From Silvimonas sp. JCM 19000 (GTDB taxonomy: Bacteria; Pseudomonadota; Gammaproteobacteria; Burkholderiales; Chitinibacteraceae): a stretch of DNA of 20,888 nt. The number at the start of each line of letters is the position of its first letter. The first letter of the stretch is position 1. The notes under the pieces were generated by a model. The model searched no databases. It was given only the letters and a program-made list of their open reading frames with translations, and was not told where the DNA came from. Below, one piece after another: positions 9,364-17,365 of the stretch. The translations under genes were made by a program, and so were the position numbers. Where the stretch lies: assembly GCA_001313065.1 (NCBI GenBank), contig BBFD01000031.1, positions 1-20,888 on the forward strand, read 5' to 3'.

Positions 9364-10044
9364 ATGTTGCATAACCTTGATCTGTTTGCCTATTTTCTTG
9401 CGGGCCTGCTGGGCGGCGGACACTGTTTTGGCATGTGTGGCGGCATCGTCACCGCCTTCAGTCTGCAGTTGCCGCCGGGCCCGCGCCTCAAGTATTACCT
9501 TGGATTCAATATCGGCCGCGTCGGCGGTTATATGCTGATCGGCATCCTCGCGGGCACCCTCGGCTCTATCCCAGCGCTGATCTCATTACAAGGCCTCAAA
9601 ACCGCGCTGTTTGTGCTGGCAAATCTGTTGTTGATCAGCATGGGCTTGTATATGGCGGGCTGGTCAAGCTGGGTAGCGCGGCTGGAACTGGCCGGCCGCC
9701 CCGTCTGGCGCAAAGTGCAGCCGCTGCTGGCCAGATTGTTGCCGGTACAACACGCGTATCAAACCTTGCTGATCGGTGCCTTGTGGGGCTGGCTGCCCTG
9801 TGGCCTGGTCTACACCGCAAGCCTGGGCGCGCTGGCCAGTGGCAGCCCCGGGCGGGGCGCTTTGACGATGCTGGCGTTTGGCCTTGGTACCTTGCCCAAT
9901 CTTCTCTTGATCGGTTTTGCCGCCAGCACCACCGGCAGCTTACTCAGAAAGCGTTTTGTCAGGCGCACGGCAGGAATTTTGCTGATGGCGTTTGCGCTTT
10001 ATCAACTTGCGCACGGGCTGGGCTTCAATCAATCATTCATTTGA
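9364..10044 (+). CDS. SafE/TauE-like membrane protein of the oxidase-maturation type
   Basis: A 226-residue frame with about six hydrophobic segments. It begins at ATG 9364, where MLHNLDLFAYFLAGLLGGGHC starts the first membrane helix and AAGGG lies upstream; an upstream in-frame extension overlaps hemN and looks unreal. It carries a GGGHCFGMCGG motif (C21, C25) and a second GWLPCGLVY motif, the paired pattern of the sulfite exporter TauE/SafE family subgroup usually found beside cbb3 oxidase, fnr and hemN genes. That subgroup is thought to help metal handling or oxidase assembly, although the substrate is not established. It follows hemN by 49 bases, so co-transcription from the FNR-controlled promoter is plausible. 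The frame is uninterrupted. Confidence 0.8.
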   Translation: MLHNLDLFAYFLAGLLGGGHCFGMCGGIVTAFSLQLPPGPRLKYYLGFNIGRVGGYMLIGILAGTLGSIPALISLQGLKTALFVLANLLLISMGLYMAGWSSWVARLELAGRPVWRKVQPLLARLLPVQHAYQTLLIGALWGWLPCGLVYTASLGALASGSPGRGALTMLAFGLGTLPNLLLIGFAASTTGSLLRKRFVRRTAGILLMAFALYQLAHGLGFNQSFI

Positions 10045-10129
10045 AAGCCCTGTTCAGCAATGCAAGGTTGTTCTAAACTCTGTCAGTTTATGCCTTTAGC
10101 ATTGTTTAAACCGGATACCCAACCGACGT

Positions 10130-10497
10130 ATGCCAACGCCCATTCTCGTTGTAGATGACTCCGCCATGCGCGGAAAATGCTCATCAAGGCGCTGCCTGCC
10201 ACCTGGAATGTCGACATCACGCAAGCCGGCAACGGCGTGGAAGCGCTGGCCGCCTACCATGCCGGCAAGGCGGACGTGATGTTTCTCGACCTGACCATGC
10301 CGGAGATGGATGGCTACGCCGTGCTGGAAACCATGCAACACGAAGGACTTGATTCGTTTGTGATCGTGGTTTCGGCCGATATCCAGCCGCTGGCGCGCGA
10401 ACGCGTGCGCGCGCTGGGTGCGGCCGCGTTTATCAAGAAGCCGGTGGATGCAGTGCAAATCGAGCGCGTGCTGCGCGAGTACGGAATCGAGCTATGA
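10130..10497 (+). CDS. Single-domain response regulator (CheY-like)
   Basis: A stand-alone receiver domain of 122 residues. Acidic pair D9-D10 (VVDDSAM), phospho-acceptor D54 in MFLDLTMPEMDG, S82 in VVSAD in place of the usual Thr, and K104-P105 in FIKKPV are all present, so it should accept a phosphoryl group. No output domain follows. One G is missing near 10168 (ATGGCGCGG expected at SAMARKML), which makes the gene appear to start later; the corrected start is ATG 10130. Its stop overlaps the next gene's ATG in ATGA, so it is translationally coupled to the CheC-like phosphatase. No histidine kinase is adjacent; the partner kinase is unknown. Confidence 0.85.
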
Positions 10498-11111
10498 CCG
10501 CCGACGTGCTGCTTTCCGAAGACCAGCGTGACGCGCTGCAAGAAGTCACCAATATCGCCATGGGTCAGGCTGGCGCGCGGCTGGCGCAAATCCTGGACAC
10601 CTTTGTGCATTTGTCGGTGCCGCGTATCAATATCACCGGTTCGGCCGAAGTCACACACGCCATCGAACAAATGGTGGGTTCGGGCGCGGCCATCACCGCC
10701 ATCCGCCAGTCCTTTGGCGGCACCTTGCATGGTGAGGCGATGGTGGTGTACGACGAACAAGGCTGCCGCAATCTGGCCGATTTGATGGGCTACGAAGACG
10801 ATATGGGGCAGGCGCAAGAGCGCGAACTGCTGCTCGATGTCGGCAATGTGCTGGTCGGGGCCTGTCTGAACGGGGTGGCCGATCTGCTTAGCGCCACCTT
10901 GTCGTTCTCGGCGCCCACCTTGATTGCGGAACACGCTGGCGTTGATCGTCTGATCAATACCCAACAACTGACGTGGAATTACGCGTTGCTGGTTGAAGTG
11001 CGGTTTACTCTCGAAATTCGCGACTTCACCTGCCATCTGCTGACGCTGATGCCGGAAGAATCCATCGTCCAGCTTAAAACCGCACTCGATACCTTCATGG
11101 ATAATCTGTGA
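10494..11111 (+). CDS. CheC-like phosphatase of CheY-P
   Basis: A 205-residue protein with two copies of the CheC/CheX/FliY active-site signature, D/S-x3-E-x2-N-x22-P. The first is exact: D13, E17, N20, P43. The second is E111, D115 (in place of E), N118, P141, with the 22-residue spacing exact. The length equals the usual CheC length. CheC proteins dephosphorylate phosphorylated receivers, and the immediate upstream gene encodes such a receiver, with overlapping stop and start (ATGA). The 3' end overlaps the diguanylate cyclase start as TGATG. The frame is intact. In classical systems CheC works with CheD, but no cheD is visible here, so the role may be restricted to the neighbouring receiver. 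Confidence 0.87.
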   Translation: MTADVLLSEDQRDALQEVTNIAMGQAGARLAQILDTFVHLSVPRINITGSAEVTHAIEQMVGSGAAITAIRQSFGGTLHGEAMVVYDEQGCRNLADLMGYEDDMGQAQERELLLDVGNVLVGACLNGVADLLSATLSFSAPTLIAEHAGVDRLINTQQLTWNYALLVEVRFTLEIRDFTCHLLTLMPEESIVQLKTALDTFMDNL

Positions 11112-12067
11112 TGCTTGGCGAAATTGGTGATTTCATCGTCAGTGAAGTCAGTGTCGGCATATTTGCGCTCGACAAGGCGTACAAGGTGCTGGTCTGGAAC
11201 CGCTTTATGGCGGATCACAGCGGGATTTCGGCCGAAAACGCCATCGGGCAAAACCTGTTTGAACTGTTTCCCGAATTGCCGCAGAAATGGCTCTCGAAAA
11301 AAAAGATCGATAGCGTATTCGTCTTGCGTAATTTCGCCTTTACCTCGTGGGAGCAGCGGCCGTATCTGTTTCCGTTCCGCCATAACCGCCCCATCACCGG
11401 CGGCATCGACTATATGCAGCAGAACGCCACCTTTATGCCGGTGCGCGATCCGCAAGGCGAGGTCAATGCAGTGGTGGTGACGCTGTTTGACGTGACCGAT
11501 GCCGCGGTGTACCAGAGCATGCTCAAGCAGGCGATGGCCAAGCTGGAAGAAAGCTCCAGTCGCGATGGTTTGACTGGCGTCTACAACCGCCGCTTTACCG
11601 AGGCCCGCCTGATCGACGAAATCGGCCGGGTAGAGCGCTACCATCACGAGCCGTTCAGCGTGGTGTTGCTTGACCTGGACCATTTCAAGCAAGTCAATGA
11701 CACCTATGGCCATCTGGGCGGTGACGAAGTGTTGCGCGTGGTGGCTGATCGCGTGCGCGGTGTGTTGCGTGATACCGATGTGTTCGGCCGCTACGGGGGC
11801 GAAGAATTCTTGCTGATGCTGCCGCAAACCAATCGCGAAGGCGCGATGGTGGTGGCCGAGCGCATCCGCTATGCCATCGGCAACGAAACCGTGCAATTTG
11901 GCGAGAGCGAAATCCGTATTACCTCGAGTCTGGGCGTGGCGGTCTATCAGCCCGGCTTGCAGAATCTGGAACAGGTTAAACAGCAGGCGGATGAGGCGTT
12001 GTATGCCTCCAAACGCAGCGGGCGTAATCGCGTCACCTTTTTTTTCGAGACAACGCAGGCAGCGTGA
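11111..12067 (+). CDS. PAS-GGDEF diguanylate cyclase
   Basis: Synthesises cyclic di-GMP. Residues 1 to about 125 form a PAS-like sensor (IFALDKAYKVLVWNRFMADH, then FDVTDAAVYQ at the exit helix). A GGDEF domain follows: DGLTGVYNRR, VVLLDLDHFKQVNDTYGH, and the active site GGEEF at about 229-233. An RxxD inhibitory site (RDTD, about 220-223) sits five residues before it, so product feedback inhibition is expected. ATG 11111 overlaps the cheC stop; a GTG at 11108 is the only alternative. Two runs, A8 11297-11304 and T8 12038-12045, each look three bases long and add one Lys and one Phe without breaking the frame. The gene is third in a coupled trio and is followed by a terminator. Confidence 0.93.
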   Translation: MLGEIGDFIVSEVSVGIFALDKAYKVLVWNRFMADHSGISAENAIGQNLFELFPELPQKWLSKKKIDSVFVLRNFAFTSWEQRPYLFPFRHNRPITGGIDYMQQNATFMPVRDPQGEVNAVVVTLFDVTDAAVYQSMLKQAMAKLEESSSRDGLTGVYNRRFTEARLIDEIGRVERYHHEPFSVVLLDLDHFKQVNDTYGHLGGDEVLRVVADRVRGVLRDTDVFGRYGGEEFLLMLPQTNREGAMVVAERIRYAIGNETVQFGESEIRITSSLGVAVYQPGLQNLEQVKQQADEALYASKRSGRNRVTFFFETTQAA

Positions 12068-12113
12068 GCGCGTAAAGTTTCGCCGCCAGATGCATCTGGC
12101 CATCGCCAGCAAG

Positions 12114-12136
12114 GGTCCGCAATGGACCTTTTTTTT
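12114..12136 (+). terminator. Intrinsic terminator closing the cheY-cheC-GGDEF operon
   Basis: GGTCC (12114-12118) pairs with GGACC (12124-12128) around a GCAAT loop and is followed by T8 (12129-12136). A-rich bases upstream can extend the stem with the T tract. It lies 47 bases after the cyclase stop codon. Confidence 0.85.
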
Positions 12137-12391
12137 GTATCTGTGCCGGGCCGCGCTGCGGCTGATGTTGCGCTGCGTTGCGCCAGCGTGGGCGCCACGC
12201 TCAGGGCGGCCAGGCAGTGTTGCGTCTGCGCTGCGCCGGTACATCCGGTCACATTTTATATCTCTTCTCGAAATTAGCTCGTCTATAACGAGAACTGAGA
12301 CGATTCCTGGTCGTCTCACCTGCATTGCCGTGCCGCAACATCACACGACAATGCCGTTGCAGCCCCTCCCACCGCTGTCTGGAGATGCGTC
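12137..12391 (+). promoter_or_regulatory. Leader region of the prkA operon with overlapping inverted repeats
   Basis: No gene is supported in this stretch. From 12278 it holds CTCGT-N5-ACGAG (12278-12282 and 12288-12292) and GAGACGA-N7-TCGTCTC (12297-12303 and 12311-12317, perfect). TCGTCT at 12279-12284 can also pair with AGACGA at 12298-12303, so two alternative folds exclude each other. A TATAAC element (12284-12289) preceded by C could be a sigma-70 or sigma-S -10 box, but I see no good -35. Related operons are under stress and starvation control in other proteobacteria; here that is inference. Left of this, 12137-12260 is GC-rich with no recognisable signal. Confidence 0.45.
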
Positions 12392-14318
12392 ATGGATGTA
12401 TTCAATCATTACGCCTCGCGTTACGAGCGCACCCGCGAAGAAGAACTCACTCTCAAAGAATACCTGGAGTTATGCCGCCAGGACCCGTCAGTCTATGCCA
12501 CCGCCGCTGAACGCATGTTGATGGCCATTGGTGAGCCGGAAATGATCGATACCCGGCTCGATTCGCGCGCCTCGCGCATTTTTTCAGAACAAGGTGATCC
12601 GGTTGTATCCGGCATTCCGCGAGTTTTACGGAATGGAGGAAGTCATCGAACAAGTGGTTTCGTATTTCCGCCACGCGGCGCAAGGCTGGAAGAAAAGAAA
12701 CAGATCCTGTATTTGCTCGGCCCGGTGGGCGGCGGTAAATCGTCGATTGCCGAGAAATTAAAAGAATTAATGGAAAAGGTGCCGTTCTATTGCATTAAGG
12801 GGTCGCCGGTCAATGAATCGCCATTGGGATTATTCAATCCTGATGAAGACGGCGCCATTCTGGAAGAACAATACGGCATTCCATTACGTTACCTCAAAAC
12901 CATTCCTAGTCCATGGGCCGTCAAACGGCTGCATGAATTCAATGGCGACATTAACCAGTTTCGCGTAGTCAAACGTTATCCCTCGGTATTACGCCAATTG
13001 GCAATTGCCAAAACCGAGCCGGGTGATGAAAACAACCAGGATATTTCTTCGCTGGTGGGTAAGGTCGATATCCGCAAGCTGGAGAAATATGCGCAGGATG
13101 ATCCGGACGCGTATAGCTATTCCGGCGGCCTGTGCCTGGCCAATCAGGGCTTGCTTGAATTTGTGGAAATGTTCAAAGCGCCGATCAAGGTATTGCATCC
13201 ATTGCTGACGGCAACCCAGGAAGGCAACTTCAAGGGCACAGAAGGCTTTGGTGCGATTCCGTTTGAAGGCGTCATTCTGGCGCACTCGAACGAATCGGAG
13301 TGGAAACAATTTCGCAACAATAAAAAACAACGAAGCCTTCCTCGATCGTATCTATATCGTCAAGGTGCCGTATTGCCTGCGTGTGACAGAAGAGGTCAAG
13401 ATTTACGATAAATTGCTGCGTAACTCTTCGCTCTCTGACGCGCCGTGCGCTCCCGGCACCCTGAAAATGATGTCGCAATTTGCAATTCTGTCGCGCTTGC
13501 GTGAGCCGGAGAATTCCAGCCCTTATTCCAAGATGCAGGTTTACGACGGTGACAATTTAAAAGACGTCGATCCCAAGGCCAAGTCGCTGCAGGAATATCG
13601 TGATTTTGCCGGCGTTGATGAAGGGATGAGCGGCCTGTCCACGCGCTTTGCCTTCAAGATCTTGTCACGCGTATTCAACTTTGATCACCAGGAAGTGGCG
13701 GCCAATCCGGTGCATTTGCTGTATGTGCTGGAGCAGCAAGTGGAGCGCGAACAGTTTCCGCAAGAAACCGAGCAACGTTATATTGCCTATATCAAGGAAT
13801 ATCTGGCGCCGAAGTACGTTGAATTTATTGGCAAAGAAATCCAGACGGCGTATCTCGAAAGCTATTCCGAATATGGTCAGAATATCTTTGATCGCTACGT
13901 GACATTTGCGGATTACTGGATACAGGACCAGGAATATCGCGATCAGGATACCGGCGAAAGCTTTGACCGGAATGCGCTCAATAACGAACTGGAGAAAACC
14001 GAAAAAACCGGCGGGTATTTCCAATCCCAAGGACTTCCGTAACGAGATTGTTAATTTTGTGCTGCGGGCACGTGCCAATAACAATGGCAAAAACCCGGCA
14101 TGGACCAGCTACGAAAAAACTGCGCACTGTAATTGAGAAGAAAATGTTCTCGAATACCGAAGAGCTGTTGCCGGTTATTTCGTTCAATGCCAAAGCCAGT
14201 GCTGAAGATCAGAAAAAAGCACGAGGATTTTGTTAACCGGATGGTGACCAAAGGCTATACGCCGAAGCAGGTTCGTTTGTTGTGCGAATGGTATTTGCGC
14301 GTTCGCAAGTCGTCTTGA
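12392..14318 (+). CDS. prkA: PrkA family serine protein kinase / AAA+ protein (YeaG)
   Basis: Starts at ATG 12392 (MDVFNHYASRYE) with CTGGAG upstream and follows E. coli YeaG almost residue for residue: CRQDPSVYATAAERMLMAIGEPEM, then the P-loop LLGPVGGGKSS near residue 110, AKTEPGDENNQDISSLVGKV, HPLLTATQEGNFKGTEG, LAHSNESEW, and a kinase-like C-terminal part ending LLCEWYLRVRKSS. PrkA is a cytoplasmic ATPase reported as a serine protein kinase; some homologues are described as AAA+ proteases. Five runs each read one base long (12579, 13322, 14002, 14114, 14213), and one C is lost near 12686, so 12585-12686 is read out of frame. The corrected protein has 640 residues (E. coli 644). It is the first gene of the prkA-yeaH-ycgB operon. 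Confidence 0.95.
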
Positions 14319-14325
14319 TGTAAAC

Positions 14326-14368
14326 CGGGCCGTGTTGTTGCGTCAGCGCTGGCGCGGCAAGCGGCCCG
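14326..14368 (+). repeat. Inverted repeat between prkA and yeaH
   Basis: CGGGCCG (14326-14332) and CGGCCCG (14362-14368) form a perfect 7-bp stem enclosing 29 bases, which themselves contain a GCGCTGGCGC-type palindrome. It fills most of the 66-base gap between prkA and yeaH, has no T tract, and ends only a few bases before the GGGGG ribosome site of yeaH. It could be an RNA-processing or stability element, or could modulate yeaH translation. Confidence 0.45.
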
Positions 14369-14384
14369 ACCGCTCGGGGGTACT

Positions 14385-15666
14385 ATGCATCATTTGATAG
14401 ACCGGCGTTTGAACGGCAAAAAACAAATCGGCGGTAAACCGGGAGCGTTTTCTTAAACGCTTTAAAAGCCAGATCCGCGATGCGGTGGCCCGCTCGGTCA
14501 AAGACCGCTCCATTACCGATATAGAACGGGGAGAAAAAGTCTCTATACCTGTACGCGATATCAACGAGCCGACTTTGGGCCACGCCCAGGGCGGTGTCTG
14601 GGAGCGCGTGTTTCCTGGCAATAAGGAATACCTGCGCGGCGACGCCATCGACCGGCCTGATGGCGGTGGCGGCGGGCAGGGTAACGGCGGTTCCGGTAAC
14701 GGGGGGGGCGGCGAGGACGAGTTTGCGTTTGAATTGTCGCGGGAAGAATTCCTCAATTTCTTTTTTTTGAAGACCTGGAATTGCCCAATCTGATCAAGCG
14801 GCAATTGCGCGAAACCATCACCTTCAAGCCGCAACGTGCCGGTTATACCAGTGACGGCACGCCCACCAATATCCATGTATTGCGCAGTTTGCGTAGCGCA
14901 TTGGGGCGCCGCATTGCGTTGTCTTCTGAACCCTTGCGCGAATTGAATGAAGCGCAGGAAGATCTGGATCAATTACTTGAAACGCGCGGCGAACATGATC
15001 CCGTGGTCAAGGCGGCCATGGAGCGTATACATGCGCTTAAAACACGTTTGAACAGCATTCCGTTTATTGATCCGTTTGACCTTAAATATTCCAACCGGAT
15101 ACGCGTGCCATTGCCCACCACCAAAGCCGTGATGTTTTGCGTGATGGATGTTTCGGGCTCTATGGATGAGAACAAAAAAGGATATCGCCAAACGCTTCTT
15201 TATCTTGTTGTATCTGTTTCTGACTCGCGTATATGAAAAGATTGAAGTCGTGTTTATCCGCCATCACACGCAGGCCTTCGAGGTGGATGAAGAAGAGTTC
15301 TTCCATGCGCGTGATACCGGCGGAACGGTGGTGTCCAGTGCGCTCAAATTAACCCGCCAGATTATTGATGCGCGTTATCCGTCGGCCGACTGGAATATCT
15401 ATGTGGCGCAGGCTTCGGATGGCGATAACTGGGATTCGGATTCACCGCAATGCCGCGAAATTATCAGCAACCAGTTGCTGCCCAAATTGCAGTATTACGC
15501 CTATGTCGAAATCACCGAAGGAGAGCCGCAAAACCTCTGGTATGAATATGAAATGATCGCGCAGGCGCACGCGCAATTTGCGATGCGGCGTATCAAGGAC
15601 CCGAGCGAAATCTGGCCGGTATTCCGCGATCTGTTCAGCAAGCATCCAGAAAAGGCGGCCGCCTGA
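14385..15666 (+). CDS. yeaH: YeaH-type DUF444 protein with von Willebrand A-like domain
   Basis: Starts at ATG 14385 ([14 protein letters not shown]). It carries a basic N-terminal region, the conserved [14 protein letters not shown] stretch, a glycine-rich linker (about residues 88-108), FEDLELPNL, and a vWA-like C-terminal half with the metal-site motif DVSGSMD, IRHHTQA and [11 protein letters not shown]. The family is conserved with PrkA and SpoVR-like proteins; the biochemical role is not known. Three runs disturb the frame: A6 14418-14423, T8 14761-14768 and A6 15174-15179. Set to 5, 6 and 5 they yield 425 residues (E. coli YeaH 427). The Gly linker contains a G8 run that is in frame. 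The gene lies 66 bases after prkA and 34 before ycgB. Confidence 0.94.
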
Positions 15667-15700
15667 AGCGGGCGGCCCGGCACCATTGCAAGAGGACATT

Positions 15701-17269
15701 ATGGCCACTTCAACCCGCCCGCGCGCCAACCAGGAAGAACCGGCTGCCCCGTCACGGCAGCCGATTTCGACCGGATCGGAATGGAATTTTGAGCTGATCG
15801 ACCAGTATTACCAGGAGATCAAACGTATTGCCGATGAATACGGCCTGGATTATTACCCGAATCAGCTCGAGATTATCTCGGCCGAGCAAATGATGGATGC
15901 TTATGCATCGGTCGGTATGCCGGTCATGTATAACCATTGGAGTTTCGGCAAGCAGTTTTTTTTATCGACGCAAAAGAACTATCAACGCGGCATGATGGGG
16001 CTGGCTTATGAAATTGTGATCAATTCCAATCCTTGCATTGCATATCTCATGGAAGAAAACACCATGACGATGCAGCTTTGGTGATTGCGCATGCCAGCTT
16101 TGGCCACAATTCTTTCTTTAAAGGCAATTATTTATTCCGCACCTGGACCGAAGCGGATGCCATTATCGATTACCTGGTCTTCGCCAAGCGTTATATTGCC
16201 GAATGCGAAGCGCGCTATGGCGAGGACAAGGTTGAAGAACTGGTTGATTCTTGCCATGCGCTGATGAATTACGGCGTGGATCGCTATAAACGACCGCAGA
16301 AATTGTCGTTGGAGAAAGAACGCGCGCGCCAGGCTGAACGCGAAGTGTATTTACAGTCGCAAATCAACGATATCTGGCGCACTTTGCCGCGCCGGGCTGA
16401 AGAAGCGCAAGCCGATGCGCCCACGCGTTTTCCGGCTGAACCGCAAGAAAACATATTGTATTTTATTGAGAAATTCGCGCCCTTGCTGGAGCCATGGCAG
16501 CGCGAAATCGTGCGCATTATCCGCAAAGTCGCGCAGTATTTTTTTATCCGCAACGCCAGACCCAGGTCATGAACGAAGGCTGGGCTACGTTCTGGCATTA
16601 CACGCTGATGAATAAACTGTATGACGAAGGAAAAAATCACCGATTCGGCCATGTTTGAATTTCTGCATAGCCATACCAGCGTGATTATGCAACCGGGCGT
16701 GGATAGCCCGTATTACAGCGGTATCAATCCCTACGCCTTGGGCTTTGCCATGTATCGCGATATCCAGCGTATCTGCACCGAACCCACCGAGGAGGATAAA
16801 CGCTGGTTTCCTGATTTGATCGGCAAGGATTGGCGCAAATCCCTCGACTTTGCCATGCGCAATTTTAAAGACGAGAGTTTTATTGCGCAGTATTTATCGC
16901 CCCGGCTGATCCGGGATTTTCGTTTGTTTGCCATTCTGGATGACGATGAAAATCCGCAACTGAAAGTCTCTGCGATTCATGATGATGCTGGTTATGCCGA
17001 TATTCGTTCGATGTTGGCGGCGCAATATAATCTGGCGCATCGTGAGCCCAATATCCAGATTTACGATGTGAATACGCGGGGTGATCGTTCGTTGACCTTG
17101 CGCCACTTTCAGCATCAACGCCGCCCATTGGCCAATAGCGTGCATGAAGTGCTGAAACACATTGCGCGTTTATGGGGTTTTTTCGGTGCGACTGGATAGC
17201 GTGGACGATAAGGGCGAGGTGGTGTTGTCGTACGAATGCAAAATGGAAAAGCGCGGCGGATTCTTCTGA
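15701..17269 (+). CDS. ycgB: SpoVR family protein YcgB
   Basis: Begins at ATG 15701 with AGAGGA upstream. The family hallmarks are clear: WNFELIDQYYQEIKRIA, YNHWSFGKQF, GLAYEIVINSNPCIAYLMEEN, HASFGHNSFFKGNYLFRTWT, MNEGWATFWHYTLMN and the VDSPYYSGINPYALG segment. SpoVR was named from B. subtilis spore cortex formation, but the proteobacterial protein has no settled function; it is repeatedly genetically linked to prkA and yeaH. The frame is disturbed by T8 15956-15963 (adds one Phe), a lost base near 16074 (TMQALVIAH expected), T7 16539-16545, A6 16631-16636 and T6 17178-17183. Corrected length is 520 residues (E. coli 510), ending EKRGGF. It is the last gene of the operon; no terminator is visible after it. 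Confidence 0.94.
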
Positions 17270-17365
17270 AGCTATTTTGCCGGTTTTGTCGGAATGGCCT
17301 GCTTGCAGCGGCGTGGCAATTTAACGCGGCTACAATCAGGCCATTGTATTTCAAGGTGTTTAACG

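Noticed and set aside
10979..12325. 448-codon minus-strand frame opposite cheC and the GGDEF gene
   Set aside because: Antisense shadow; the plus-strand proteins have exact family motifs and spacing, and this frame has none.
12300..12330. Sigma-54 promoter before prkA (TGG ... TGCA)
   Set aside because: The GG to GC spacing is one base off and other positions fit poorly, so it is not supported unless an indel error lies within it.
14641..14730. GGC-rich tandem repeat or G8 phase-variation tract in yeaH
   Set aside because: It encodes the glycine-rich linker known in YeaH proteins and the G8 run is in frame; no contingency switching is indicated.
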